From positions 1 through 34,565 of the forward strand of contig CANQAD010000018.1 in the NCBI GenBank assembly GCA_947588735.1: a stretch of DNA of 34,565 bases. The letters run 5' to 3'. Shown here piece by piece: positions 1 through 8,038 of the stretch. A program made the position numbers and the translations under genes. Each line of letters starts with the position of its first letter. The first letter of the stretch is position 1. The DNA comes from an uncultured Akkermansia sp. GTDB taxonomy: Bacteria > Verrucomicrobiota > Verrucomicrobiia > Verrucomicrobiales > Akkermansiaceae. Below the pieces are notes generated by a model, which saw nothing but the letters and a program-made list of their open reading frames with translations, had not been told where the DNA came from and did not search any database.

Positions 1-207
1 GCAGTGAGATCACAGATATGGGTAGCCATGATTGCCTATTTACTCGTGAAAGTGCTCAAACGACGCGCTTCGCATCGGTGGTCGCTGGGAGGATTGGTTC
101 ACTACCTACGAATATCACTGCTGAGCACGCAGAACCTGTTTTCGTGGCTAAACCAACCGTATGACATAGCGGGGACGGAAGAGGTTTTAGTGCTCAATAG
201 CACGTAA
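1..207 (+). pseudogene. IS4-family transposase, C-terminal fragment
   Basis: The reading frame is open from base 1 and ends at a TAA at 205-207, so only the last 68 or so residues are visible. The segment QIWVAMIAYLLVKVLKRR, followed by a histidine/tryptophan-rich stretch and LFSWLNQPYD, resembles the tail of IS4-family transposases of the DUF4372 plus DDE type, which end in a helix beginning Q-I-W and a D/N-L-x-x-W-L-x-x-P motif. The catalytic DDE residues would lie upstream of the window. I cannot tell whether the full element is intact, and no terminal inverted repeat can be recognised without its partner end. The element sits just before a glycosyltransferase gene, where it may have been inserted or may mark a rearrangement. 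The family assignment is from memory of family motifs. Confidence 0.6.
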
Positions 208-323
208 AGTTTTATGGATTCGCCCAAAAATCGCCAACTCCTGCCCTCATCATGCTTCCCGCCCATGAATTACATTTTCTTGGGACGGGTGTGGTTATGC
301 CTTGGAATTCCTCAAATAATGAC

Positions 324-353
324 TTGACCTCCATATACCAGATATGGTACAGT
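324..353 (+). promoter_or_regulatory. Candidate promoter of the GT25 gene
   Basis: A -35-like TTGACC (324-329) and a -10-like TACAGT (348-353) are separated by 18 bp. A start site near 360 would place an AGGGAGG ribosome site (361-367) at the very 5' end of the message, before the ATG at 381. The fit supports the ATG at 381 over the upstream in-frame ATG at 252. Confidence 0.45.
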
Positions 354-380
354 CCCCGACAGGGAGGTTGTAACGATCTT

Positions 381-1172
381 ATGGATGAGCACGCCGTGAA
401 GTACTACATTGTGAATTTGCCTTGGGCGAATGAAAGGCGTGAGTTCATGGAGGAGCAAGCAAGATCGCTCGGACTTAAGTTTGAAATCATCCCGGCAATA
501 TCCGGGAAGGAGCTCACTGATGAAGATTTAGCCTGCTATGATTCAAAAAAACGCTCCCTCTACATGCCGAGCATGATGTCACGCAATGAGATAGCGTGCG
601 TCATCAGCCATCGAACCGCCCTGAAAACTTTTGTAGAAAGCGGGGCGAAGTATGGAATCATCTTGGAAGATGATGCGCTTTTGATGCCAAACTTTTTGGA
701 CGCTGTCCAAGAACTTACGCAACATTTGCACGGTTGGGAAGTTGCAAAGCTTTACACGATTGATGGAAAACTCTATCCAATCAAAAGTTGGGCGAAGGGA
801 GTCAACATGCCCATCCGCGTGGTATTCCCCAAAAAAATCCTGTGGGGTACTCTCGCATATATGTACACGCAAGATGGGGCAAAACAAGTTTATGAAGCAT
901 TAGAAAAATTCTGGCGCCCGTCAGATCCGCAAATTGCCGACATTCTGTTGCGTAACAAGATACCTACAATCGGCGTAGCACCGAGTCCGGTCGGCCTCTC
1001 TGAGCTCAATAAGTGCAGCTGCATAGATGCAGACAGTCTTGGGCGGGGCAAGAAGACCGTTGTCAGGCGCTCTCTGGTCAAATATCTACGGTATCGTTTT
1101 TACATTTTCATTATTTCTTGTTTTAAACTTCGGATGCGATTGATGATGGGGCGCAGACTATGGAGGGAGTAA
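381..1172 (+). CDS. Glycosyltransferase family 25 (LPS-type) protein
   Basis: This 263-residue protein resembles the GT25 (LPS glycosyltransferase, LgtB/LpsA-like) family, which adds galactose or a related sugar to lipooligosaccharide or protein glycans at the inner membrane. The features seen are an N-terminal YYIVNLPWANERR strand, an FEIIPAISGKEL segment, a conserved ISHRTAL helix, and an acidic LEDDALL motif near residues 95-101 that fits the family's metal-binding ExD site. The frame is open back to an ATG at 252. I prefer 381 because it has a good Shine-Dalgarno (AGGGAGG, 361-367) and a promoter candidate between the two starts, and because GT25 homology begins there. The last 30 residues are basic and hydrophobic, suggesting membrane association. 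It stands alone, between an IS remnant and the convergent cyd operon. Substrate is unknown. Confidence 0.8.
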   Translation: MDEHAVKYYIVNLPWANERREFMEEQARSLGLKFEIIPAISGKELTDEDLACYDSKKRSLYMPSMMSRNEIACVISHRTALKTFVESGAKYGIILEDDALLMPNFLDAVQELTQHLHGWEVAKLYTIDGKLYPIKSWAKGVNMPIRVVFPKKILWGTLAYMYTQDGAKQVYEALEKFWRPSDPQIADILLRNKIPTIGVAPSPVGLSELNKCSCIDADSLGRGKKTVVRRSLVKYLRYRFYIFIISCFKLRMRLMMGRRLWRE

Positions 1173-1640
1173 ACTGCAGAATCTACTTCGGAAAAGCAGT
1201 CGCGTTCCCGTCTCTCCGTTTTATTTTGTCGCAGTCGGGTTGGTTGAACCGGTGCAAGCCGGAGGCTTTCTGATTTCGCTCCAGAAGACGTGCGTGTGTG
1301 CAGACGATGTACCAGGGAAGCGCTTCTTCCGGTAGCAGGCAGTCCAAAGGTAACTGGCAGGCTGAATCATGCGATCGTGGGAGGATGCCTGATTGTTTTT
1401 CAGGCCCATGTATGGTTCAACTCTTTATCACCATTTTTTTGATTCAAGTACATAGGAACCGCCCTTCTCTCACCCCTTCTGTCGGCATTCTCGTTAACCC
1501 CGCACTCACCATTGCCCAAAGTCACGATTTCCTCACGCGCTTCACAAACGAGCTCACCACCGCACTTCCCGGGATTACTCGCATCGTTGTGGTGTATCAA
1601 TAATCAGCAGGTGCGAGACCAATTGCACACCAAAGCGAAT
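1173..1640. other. Intergenic stretch without a recognisable gene
   Basis: About 470 bp separate the GT25 gene from the convergent cydB. Short open frames occur on both strands, up to about 100 codons, but none has a ribosome site, a recognisable motif or a composition that convinces me it is coding. I found no clear intrinsic terminator with a T-run for either flanking gene. A degenerate mobile-element remnant or a structured RNA cannot be excluded. Confidence 0.4.
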
Positions 1641-1643
1641 ACG

Positions 1644-2798
1644 TCAGTGAGCGTCTTCCGATGCAACCTCTGAGGGTTGAATGGGGGACTTTTCCAGCGC
1701 GTGCCAAGCCCAGATGATATAGGCCAAAACGAAGGGAATGAGCAGGGAAACGGCGCTCATGACTTTGAGCGTGTAGGGACTGGAGCAACTATTGGCCAGG
1801 GTGAGGGAGGAAGCCGGATCTGCGAGTGATGGATAGTAGATGCCGCCATTCCAGCCTGCGGTGAGTAGCAGCGCCAATACAGTAAGCACCGAACCCAAGC
1901 CCGCGCTCCAAATGCCGCTGCGGCTCGCAGGCTTCATCAACGGAGTAATCAGCCCCACCAGCACCAGAACCACTCCTGCCAGCAACGCCGCAAGCACCAC
2001 GGGCATATTCAGCAATGCATGCAGGTAACGGTACGGCTCCGCTACTACGGTCGGACCGGCCTCTGCCACCGTCGCCGCAACGAACCCGGGGCTTGTAAAC
2101 CAAAACCAGGCAAAGCTCAGGAAAAAGATGAGGAAAAGGCCGATTTCCCAGGGCAACATGATGCGGCTGCGTGTTCGTATCTCATCATCCTCGATGCGAT
2201 TGAGGAAATACAGATGCGCCAGACAGCGGGAAAGCATAAGCACGGCCAGTCCAAGCAACACATTGCGTACGTCCAACACCGCCTCCAATCCATGCCAGGA
2301 ATTCGCCCAGCGGGAGATGACGGGCGGCTCACCCGGCAACACGATAGCTTGCTTATCGATGACAAACTCCGCACCGAAGAAGAGCGTGCCCACGGCGGTG
2401 CCGACAAGCAAGGGTCCTAGCAGACCGTTCAGCATGAGAAAGACGCGATAGGTCGTTGTGCCGAGCAAATTGAATTGCTTGAGCTGAAATTCGTACGAAA
2501 CCGCCTGAATGACAAAGCACAAAAGAATAAGCATCCACACCCAGTATGCTCCTCCGAAACTCGTAGAGTAAAAAAGCGGGAACGAGGCGAAAAAGGCGCC
2601 GCCAAAAGTCACCAACGTCGTGAAGGTGAGCTCCCACTTGCGGCCTGTGGCGAGCAGGAGCAGGCGTCGTTGCTGCTCGGTACGACCAAGAGCGTACACG
2701 AGCGTCTGCCCTCCCTGCACAAACATAAGCATCACGAAAAGACCGGCCAGCAAGGACACGATAAACCACCAGTATTCTTGAAAAAATGTGTAGGTCAT
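1644..2798 (-). CDS. cydB: Cytochrome bd quinol oxidase subunit II
   Basis: This 384-residue integral membrane protein is the second subunit of the cytochrome bd terminal oxidase, which oxidises quinol and reduces oxygen to water with high affinity. The N-terminal TYTFFQEYWWFIVSLL helix, the GR..ELTFTTLVTFGGAFFASFPLFYSTSFGG block and the EFQLKQFN segment fit CydB. Length matches the family's usual 335-385 residues, and about nine hydrophobic helices are visible. It follows cydA by 21 bp in the same direction and would be co-transcribed. A high-affinity oxidase suits an anaerobe that tolerates traces of oxygen at a gut mucosal surface. No CydX-like small subunit gene was found downstream. Confidence 0.95.
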   Translation of the reverse strand: MTYTFFQEYWWFIVSLLAGLFVMLMFVQGGQTLVYALGRTEQQRRLLLLATGRKWELTFTTLVTFGGAFFASFPLFYSTSFGGAYWVWMLILLCFVIQAVSYEFQLKQFNLLGTTTYRVFLMLNGLLGPLLVGTAVGTLFFGAEFVIDKQAIVLPGEPPVISRWANSWHGLEAVLDVRNVLLGLAVLMLSRCLAHLYFLNRIEDDEIRTRSRIMLPWEIGLFLIFFLSFAWFWFTSPGFVAATVAEAGPTVVAEPYRYLHALLNMPVVLAALLAGVVLVLVGLITPLMKPASRSGIWSAGLGSVLTVLALLLTAGWNGGIYYPSLADPASSLTLANSCSSPYTLKVMSAVSLLIPFVLAYIIWAWHALEKSPIQPSEVASEDAH

Positions 2799-2819
2799 AG
2801 GTTGAGTGGGGGTGAGGGA

Positions 2820-4346
2820 TTAAGCGCATTCCTTTTCGGGACCTGCAGCAATGGCACGCAGCATAATACAGAGTTCCGCAATGAGGAGCACCGTAAAGAG
2901 CACCGCAAATATCCAAAACGTCGTCTGCACCGAGCAAACAGAAAGCTTGGATACTGCTGCGCAGTTGGGTAGCAAATCTTGAATGGCCCACGGCTGACGT
3001 CCCACCTCTGCTACAATCCAACCGGCTTCGCTAGCCGCATACGCCAGCGGGATGCTCAGCAATATGATAAGCAGTACCGGTCTCCATGCCGCAATGCGCT
3101 TGCCGACCAGCAACAACCCTGCAAAAAGCGCCAGGAAATATCCACCCAAAATCACCATCACGCGGAAGGAATAAAACGTGGTAGCCACCGGCGGCACTAG
3201 CTCCTCAGGCGTCCTGAGGTAGCCGTAGCCAAAATAAGGGAAGTTTTCGCGCAGGATATCCACCTGTTCAGCATCCGCCCCCCGTTTGCAATCGCGTAAG
3301 GCATCAATTGCTTTGCGTCCGAATGCCATCTTTTGCGCAGCAGAGGGAGCTGTCAAGCCATCCTCGCCCACATACCCGCCTTCCAGCAAATTCTTAATGC
3401 CGGGCACGTAACCATCCGGCGTATTGGTCGCTAAGATGGAGAGTCCGCAGGGTATTTCAACCTTAAATAAGAAGGGGTCTTCTGCAGGATTGGCCCAGTC
3501 GATGCCGGGCTTGAGGAGCCCAATGCCCACAAGTCCAACACGATTACCACCTTCATAAAGCCCCTCCGCTGCGGCAAGTTTCATGGGCTGGTGGCGGGCA
3601 ATATCAACGCCGCTTTGATGACCTGTCGCCGCTGTGAGCAATGCTGCAAACAAGCCAAAAATGGAAGCCACGCGGATGCTGGCGTGTGCGAAATCCGTGT
3701 GTCTGCCGCGCAGCAAGTACCACGCACTCACGCCCACGACAAATACCGCACCAAGCACCCATGATGAAGTAACCGTGTGCAAGAATTTGGTGATCGCCAC
3801 AGGAGAGAGCGCCACGGCGGCAAAACTCACCATCTCGCTGCGCACGGTTTCGGGGTTAAACTCCATACCTGTCGGATACTGCATCCAGGAATTGGCAACG
3901 AGAATCCACCACGCCGAGAATGTGGCGCCCAGCACAGTCATCCACGTGGAGAGCAGGTGCGTCTTTTTCCCCAGCTTCTCCCAACCAAAAAACATGAGCG
4001 CGATAAAGGTTGCCTCCATGAAGAAAGCCACGATGCCTTCCACTGCCAGAGGCGCCCCGAAAATGTCACCCACAAACCAACTGTAGTTGCTCCAGTTCGT
4101 ACCGAACTCAAACTCGAGAATAATGCCGGTCGCCACGCCCATGGCAAAATTGATGCCAAAGAGTTTCATCCAAAAACGCGTGGTTGCCTTCCAAAATGCC
4201 CTGCCCGTGCGCACGTAGATCGCCTCCATGATGCACATGATCAGTCCCAGCCCAAGCGTGAGCGGCACGAATATCCAATGGTACATGGCCGTGAGCGCGA
4301 ATTGAGCGCGCGACCAGTCGATGAGAGAGGTATCAATGGGTTCCAT
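2820..4346 (-). CDS. cydA: Cytochrome bd quinol oxidase subunit I
   Basis: This 508-residue protein is the catalytic subunit carrying hemes b558, b595 and d. Visible landmarks are H23 in MYHWIFVPLT (the expected heme b595 ligand), the acidic pair E103 and E111 in the proton-path helix, H190 in FLHTVTSSW and M397 in SFRVMV (expected axial ligands of b558), and the GRQPW signature at 449-453. The quinol-binding loop lies roughly between residues 245 and 390, and length is close to the E. coli protein. The start codon lies 1 bp after the stop of the upstream DUF4492 gene, so translation is probably coupled. All key residues are present, so a working oxidase is expected. Confidence 0.97.
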   Translation of the reverse strand: MEPIDTSLIDWSRAQFALTAMYHWIFVPLTLGLGLIMCIMEAIYVRTGRAFWKATTRFWMKLFGINFAMGVATGIILEFEFGTNWSNYSWFVGDIFGAPLAVEGIVAFFMEATFIALMFFGWEKLGKKTHLLSTWMTVLGATFSAWWILVANSWMQYPTGMEFNPETVRSEMVSFAAVALSPVAITKFLHTVTSSWVLGAVFVVGVSAWYLLRGRHTDFAHASIRVASIFGLFAALLTAATGHQSGVDIARHQPMKLAAAEGLYEGGNRVGLVGIGLLKPGIDWANPAEDPFLFKVEIPCGLSILATNTPDGYVPGIKNLLEGGYVGEDGLTAPSAAQKMAFGRKAIDALRDCKRGADAEQVDILRENFPYFGYGYLRTPEELVPPVATTFYSFRVMVILGGYFLALFAGLLLVGKRIAAWRPVLLIILLSIPLAYAASEAGWIVAEVGRQPWAIQDLLPNCAAVSKLSVCSVQTTFWIFAVLFTVLLIAELCIMLRAIAAGPEKECA

Positions 4347-4347
4347 A

Positions 4348-4548
4348 TCAGTGTCGGTTCGTTAATTCCTCCGCCACGGCGCGGCTTTTTTGTTCGTCCG
4401 TACCTTGTAAATGAGGAGTGAAGAAAAACACACGCAACACCGCAAAGATGATCACTAACTTGAGCAAGATCACATACCAAAGCGTGCGTCCCAGCGTCAT
4501 GCGCCGGAAGCCATCTCGGTAAAATCTGTAGATGCCGCGTATGCCCAT
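4348..4548 (-). CDS. DUF4492 small membrane protein of the cyd operon
   Basis: This 66-residue protein carries the RFYRDGFRRMTLGRTLW segment followed by a hydrophobic helix (WYVILLKLVIIFAVLRVFFF), which fits DUF4492. Members of that family are known as a small gene directly upstream of cydA in Bacteroidetes and Campylobacterota. Function is unknown. Its fixed position suggests a role in assembly or stability of cytochrome bd, perhaps analogous to CydX. The frame extends upstream to a GTG at 4572, but I chose the ATG at 4548 because a -10-like TAGAAT (4557-4562) lies between the two, and GGGGAG directly precedes the ATG. Its stop is separated from cydA by one base. Confidence 0.8.
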   Translation of the reverse strand: MGIRGIYRFYRDGFRRMTLGRTLWYVILLKLVIIFAVLRVFFFTPHLQGTDEQKSRAVAEELTNRH

Positions 4549-4556
4549 CTCCCCGC

Positions 4557-4586
4557 ATTCTACCTTACTCACCTGCCATGAAGCAA
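4557..4586 (-). promoter_or_regulatory. Candidate promoter of the DUF4492-cydAB operon
   Basis: On the minus strand TTGCTT (4586-4581), 18 bp, and TAGAAT (4562-4557) form a sigma-70-type promoter, with the ATG only 8 bases after the -10 box. The core reads GGTAGAAT, as in two other operon promoters in this window. The message would have almost no leader. Confidence 0.5.
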
Positions 4587-4641
4587 GAAAAAAAGACCGG
4601 CAGCCCCACTCGAAGCTGCCGGTGGCGAGGCAAACTCGCGT
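4586..4641 (-). terminator. Double-hairpin intrinsic terminator of autotransporter 1
   Basis: Reading on the minus strand after the autotransporter stop there are two hairpins: GCGAG/CTCGC (4639-4625), then the perfect 8-bp stem CCGGCAGC/GCTGCCGG (4622-4597) followed by CTTTTTTTCT. This is a strong rho-independent terminator. Near-identical copies end the next two minus-strand genes at 7957-8010 and 11115-11164. Confidence 0.9.
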
Positions 4642-4669
4642 TTTTGTTTACTTACTGTAATGGTGAGCG

Positions 4670-7423
4670 TCAGAAGGCTATGCTGACCCCTCCGCCGACG
4701 CTCCACGAATTGGAACCGCTGCGCAAGTCTGCTTCACCGTTGACATAGAGCAGTGTGTCTCTGTCCACAGGTATGCTGACGCTCGCACCGAGCTGCGCCC
4801 CCACGACACCTGTTTCGGCCGAACGAACCCGTCCGCTGTAACCGCGGTCGCCGAGGAAGGAAACATCGGCCTCGCTGCGGCGGTCGCCCATATCTACTGC
4901 CACATTGGCTCGAATCTCCAGCACAGCAGCGCGACTGAATGTCTGTTCTCCACACTGAGACACAAAGCGAGCTCCGGCTGTCAACGTTGTCAACGTGGAT
5001 TTCTGTTCTCCCACGTGGAGTCCGGCATCACCGGCCCCATTTTCATTGTAGCCATCCATCTTTGTGGTAATGACCGAAAGACCGATCAGAGGCTGAAGAA
5101 GGCTGCTCTTCTGCTCATTAAGCGATATATCATAAGCCAATTCGTAGGCAGCTCCGAATCCGGCGCCGTTCGTACTCCCGCTGGTAGCGTAGTCGAGCAC
5201 ATAGGGCGCAACACCGCCACGGATAGTGCGGTTGAACTCAGCATCCGAGAAACCGGCGGACACGACGAAGCTGTGGTGGAAATTGCCGCTGCGATGGTGA
5301 GCGTAGAGGTTCACATAGTAGGTATCCAGATCTCCCTCGGCATGATCCGCCGCATCAACTTTCAAGTCGCCATAGGAAGCAACGAGGGAGAGACCGATGA
5401 TGGGACCTCCGCCTTGGAGATCTTTCTCCACGCCTACACCGGCTCCCCATGAGTTGTGTTCATATCCGGTTTCATCCCCGGATCGATCCAACTTGGCGCT
5501 GCCGCCCATACCTTCCACCCACACGCGCATCCCTTGGTCAGAATCGTCACGTGCCGCCGGTTCTTGACCGAGGCGAGCTGCCCGCGAAGCAGCGCGAGAG
5601 AGCTGCCCACGCATGGCATCCCGTTGTGCGGCTCCCAGCGCCGGCACAGCGCTGCCGACCACGGCAGACATGAGCCGCTGAGCCTCACTTCTGGCTGCGG
5701 CCGGATCAATGTTTGTTTCCTCGATGAGTCTTTCAGTGATCCCTGACTCAGCGATCATCGCAGCCATGGCTACAGCCGGTTGCCCTCCCTGCCCGATTTG
5801 AGCAAGTTCCGCGATGACACCTGCCACATTCCTCAGCTCTGAGGAGGTCGAATAATTCATGGCGTGGTAGAGCATGCCTGCGCCGGTCCGCGTGTTTTCG
5901 GAGATCGCAAGAGGCGCAAAAATGGTATCGGGATTGGGGTCATCCGGAATAGGCTCGATGGGGGCATCCGGCAGGTTGGCTCCATCGCCGGCTATCACGT
6001 AGAGTTGGACGACATTTCCATCCTTCTTCTCGACCATCAGATACGGATCGTCATATCCATCCACGGTGACCGTTACATTCTCCTTGAGCCATTTATTGAG
6101 CTCATCCTCGCTGTTCTCATCCGTATATTGTGATTGTGGACCCAGACGGAACCATGTCGTGTAGTCTTCACTGTACATATCCCCCGTCTGACTGTACATC
6201 ATAGACGTGAGAACGATGCCGTTTGACTGAATGAGAAGCTGTTTCAAATCCTTACCCGGATTCTCCGCGAATTCCACCCGAACGGCCAACTTGGTCGGGT
6301 CACCATGTCCCTCCCACGTGGTAGTCGTCAGATTAATTGCCGCAGAAGCCGTAATCTTCGCCCCCGTCTCTCCCTTCCCGTACTTCATCACCAATTTCGA
6401 CCGATCCTCCATACGGAAACTAAGCCCTCTTTGTACGAGAGGAGCATCAATACTTGAATCCCAGAAATTGCCAGCCTCAGGATCAGAGCCAATATCTTCG
6501 ACTGAGAAAGAAAACTTTCCAAGCAAAACCTTCGTGCCAGCTTCAATTGATAACGTATCTGTTATCTGAGGAACCGATGCATGCGAGAATGCGTCATATC
6601 CAATCGCGTATACATCTCCCAGATTTATCATTTGAAACTCGTTCTTGGAACCAGAAAGGACTACATTGCACCAACTCGTCGACAATTCCGTTTCCTTCGC
6701 AATAACATTGGTGAAAGTTTGTTCTGCCGGCAAAAAAAGCTCTTCGCGAGCTACACTCGCGACATCTATGTCACCCCGACCTTCTACAATCCCCTCGAAC
6801 TTCCCACCTGTTCCTATAATACTGATTTCACCGTCGTACCAATCTTCAACACTTCCTGCAAATCGAAGGGTCCCTTTTCCATTCAAAGAAGAGCACCACA
6901 CATTATCTCCTGCAATAAGCTCTCCTCCCTCTTCAATCGTCAAGCCAGGAGCAAAGGAACAGTCCCTTAGCGTAAGCTTCGCACCCTTTTGGACGACAAG
7001 TTCAGCACTATACTGATAGGCACTTGAGTCAACTCCACCCAACCTGGACTCCCCGGAGGCAAAGATAATTTTAGCGCCATTAAAAAGCGACAAACTGAGA
7101 TCATAGCTGGGAACCCACTCTCCTTCATAATAATCTCGCCAACCATCGTACGTGATCCCGCCTCTAATGGTCAGACTGGCTCCTTCTCCTACAGAGATAC
7201 TATGATGTTTGTTTTCGTCACCGTTCAGTCTTAAAGCCTTGCTCAGAGTAGCGTCTTCTCCTTCCACTTCGATACTAACCGACCCACTCGGAGTTCCTGA
7301 CAATTCCTCGAGACTTGAATTTTGGTCATCCACAGTCACAGTGACTGTACCAAATGCTGTTGTGCAGCATAGAAGAGCCGCCAGCAACGCGGCGCGCAAC
7401 GTATAAGGTAGGTGTAATTTCAT
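4670..7423 (-). CDS. Autotransporter (type Va secretion), copy 1
   Basis: A 917-residue outer-membrane autotransporter. A signal peptide beginning MKLHLPYTLRAALLAALLCC and ending near AFG leads to a passenger of about 430 residues with short repeated strand motifs (SLTIRGG, LVVQKGAKLTL, LTIEEGGEL) typical of a right-handed beta-helix. A proline-rich linker (DAPIEPIPDDPNPD) and an alpha-helical alanine-rich segment follow, then a C-terminal barrel of about 270 residues (autotransporter beta-domain) ending SVGGGVSIAF with the terminal phenylalanine used for barrel assembly. The frame is open to 7543, but the signal peptide fixes the start at 7423. There is no clear Shine-Dalgarno. Residues from WLKENVTVTV to the end match copy 2 exactly, also at DNA level, whereas the passenger has clearly diverged. 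An inverted-repeat-bounded switch lies 80-270 bp upstream. The passenger's target is unknown; adhesion is likely. Confidence 0.9.
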   Translation of the reverse strand: MKLHLPYTLRAALLAALLCCTTAFGTVTVTVDDQNSSLEELSGTPSGSVSIEVEGEDATLSKALRLNGDENKHHSISVGEGASLTIRGGITYDGWRDYYEGEWVPSYDLSLSLFNGAKIIFASGESRLGGVDSSAYQYSAELVVQKGAKLTLRDCSFAPGLTIEEGGELIAGDNVWCSSLNGKGTLRFAGSVEDWYDGEISIIGTGGKFEGIVEGRGDIDVASVAREELFLPAEQTFTNVIAKETELSTSWCNVVLSGSKNEFQMINLGDVYAIGYDAFSHASVPQITDTLSIEAGTKVLLGKFSFSVEDIGSDPEAGNFWDSSIDAPLVQRGLSFRMEDRSKLVMKYGKGETGAKITASAAINLTTTTWEGHGDPTKLAVRVEFAENPGKDLKQLLIQSNGIVLTSMMYSQTGDMYSEDYTTWFRLGPQSQYTDENSEDELNKWLKENVTVTVDGYDDPYLMVEKKDGNVVQLYVIAGDGANLPDAPIEPIPDDPNPDTIFAPLAISENTRTGAGMLYHAMNYSTSSELRNVAGVIAELAQIGQGGQPAVAMAAMIAESGITERLIEETNIDPAAARSEAQRLMSAVVGSAVPALGAAQRDAMRGQLSRAASRAARLGQEPAARDDSDQGMRVWVEGMGGSAKLDRSGDETGYEHNSWGAGVGVEKDLQGGGPIIGLSLVASYGDLKVDAADHAEGDLDTYYVNLYAHHRSGNFHHSFVVSAGFSDAEFNRTIRGGVAPYVLDYATSGSTNGAGFGAAYELAYDISLNEQKSSLLQPLIGLSVITTKMDGYNENGAGDAGLHVGEQKSTLTTLTAGARFVSQCGEQTFSRAAVLEIRANVAVDMGDRRSEADVSFLGDRGYSGRVRSAETGVVGAQLGASVSIPVDRDTLLYVNGEADLRSGSNSWSVGGGVSIAF

Positions 7424-7504
7424 AGGAATTATTTTATAGAGTCTGAATTTTCCCTTAGCCCTCACCATATACACGTAAGAGCTTTGGTACAGGAGCGAGT
7501 GTAT

Positions 7505-7522
7505 CGCATTTCGAATGAGATG
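7505..7522 (+). repeat. Left inverted repeat of switch 1
   Basis: CGCATTTCGAATGAGATG; pairs with the reverse complement of 7670-7687. The TTTCGAA core is shared by both ends and would be the strand-exchange region. Confidence 0.7.
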
Positions 7523-7669
7523 TACAGAAAAAAGTGTTATCATTTCTCGTTTTTAAGTAAGTTAACGTTCTGAGGCATCTTCGGATTTCGAAAGAAGTAA
7601 AGACGAGAGAGAGGAGGGATTGTTTCTTCAAAGCATTTTTGGTAAATATAAAACGAATACCCGTGTGCT

Positions 7670-7687
7670 CATCGTTTTCGAAAAGAG
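7670..7687 (-). repeat. Right inverted repeat of switch 1
   Basis: Minus-strand CTCTTTTCGAAAACGATG; 13 of 18 positions match the left repeat. Centre-to-centre distance of the TTCGAA cores is 167 bp, the same as in switch 2. Confidence 0.7.
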
Positions 7688-7703
7688 ATGAGCAAGCTCC
7701 CAT

Positions 7704-7956
7704 ATTGCAGAAGTTGCTGGACAGAAAAAGATTACGACTGAGACTTATACAATGGCATCTAGGGGCAACTGCATTTGAGAGATGTCGACAAGGCGATAAA
7801 TCATCTTGATCAGTTGAGCACACCAATTTCTGAAGAAAGTATACAAAATACACATACTATCAATAAATTATAAACCATACATCAAAAAAAACCGTAAATG
7901 GGAATCGTCCAAGTGGCGGAGACCGCAGGCTCATTGTCAATGTCTCTGCCCAGTCC
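7704..7956. other. Spacer between switch 1 and the terminator of autotransporter 2
   Basis: No gene is seen. A short block GACTTATACAA (7742-7752) is also found on the outer side of switch 2 (11081-11091). On the minus strand it reads TTGTATAAGTC and could be a fixed -10 element outside the switch. The rest is AT-rich filler without recognisable motifs. Confidence 0.4.
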
Positions 7957-8010
7957 CATAAAAAACCGGCAGCCCCACTCGAAGCTGCCGGTGGCGAGGC
8001 AAACTCGCGT
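7957..8010 (-). terminator. Double-hairpin intrinsic terminator of autotransporter 2
   Basis: Same structure as the terminator at 4586-4641: the stem CCGGCAGC/GCTGCCGG lies at 7966-7991 and a T-run is read from 7965 downwards. The identity with the other copy begins at the base before the hairpin (7965 against 4596), so the terminator is part of the duplicated or converted tract. Confidence 0.9.
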
Positions 8011-8038
8011 TTTTGTTTACTTACTGTAATGGTGAGCG

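Larger units (their letters stand above)
7491..7703 (-). promoter_or_regulatory. Putative invertible promoter switch upstream of autotransporter 1
   Basis: A 147-bp segment (7523-7669) is bounded by an imperfect 18-bp inverted repeat, 7505-7522 and 7670-7687, each with a TTTCGAA core and ending GATG on the inside (13 of 18 positions match). The reverse complement of the segment matches the corresponding segment upstream of autotransporter 2 (10861-11007) at about 86% by hand count over the same length, while the flanks match in direct orientation. The segment is therefore flipped relative to the flanks. Here the TATAAA-like box of the segment (in AATATAAAACGAATA) points away from the autotransporter gene, so this copy may be in the OFF state. 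The orientation-to-expression link is inference. No recombinase gene is in the window. Confidence 0.75.

Noticed and set aside
1298-1603. 101-codon plus-strand frame in the first intergenic region
   Set aside because: There is no ribosome site, no motif and unusual composition; it is probably a chance frame.
3634-4421. 150- and 214-codon plus-strand frames opposite cydA
   Set aside because: Antisense to a complete, well-recognised CydA.
7455-7853. 132-codon minus-strand frame across switch 1
   Set aside because: It shares a peptide with a plus-strand frame at 10776-11078 only because the switch segment is inverted between the loci; there is no start signal or recognisable domain.
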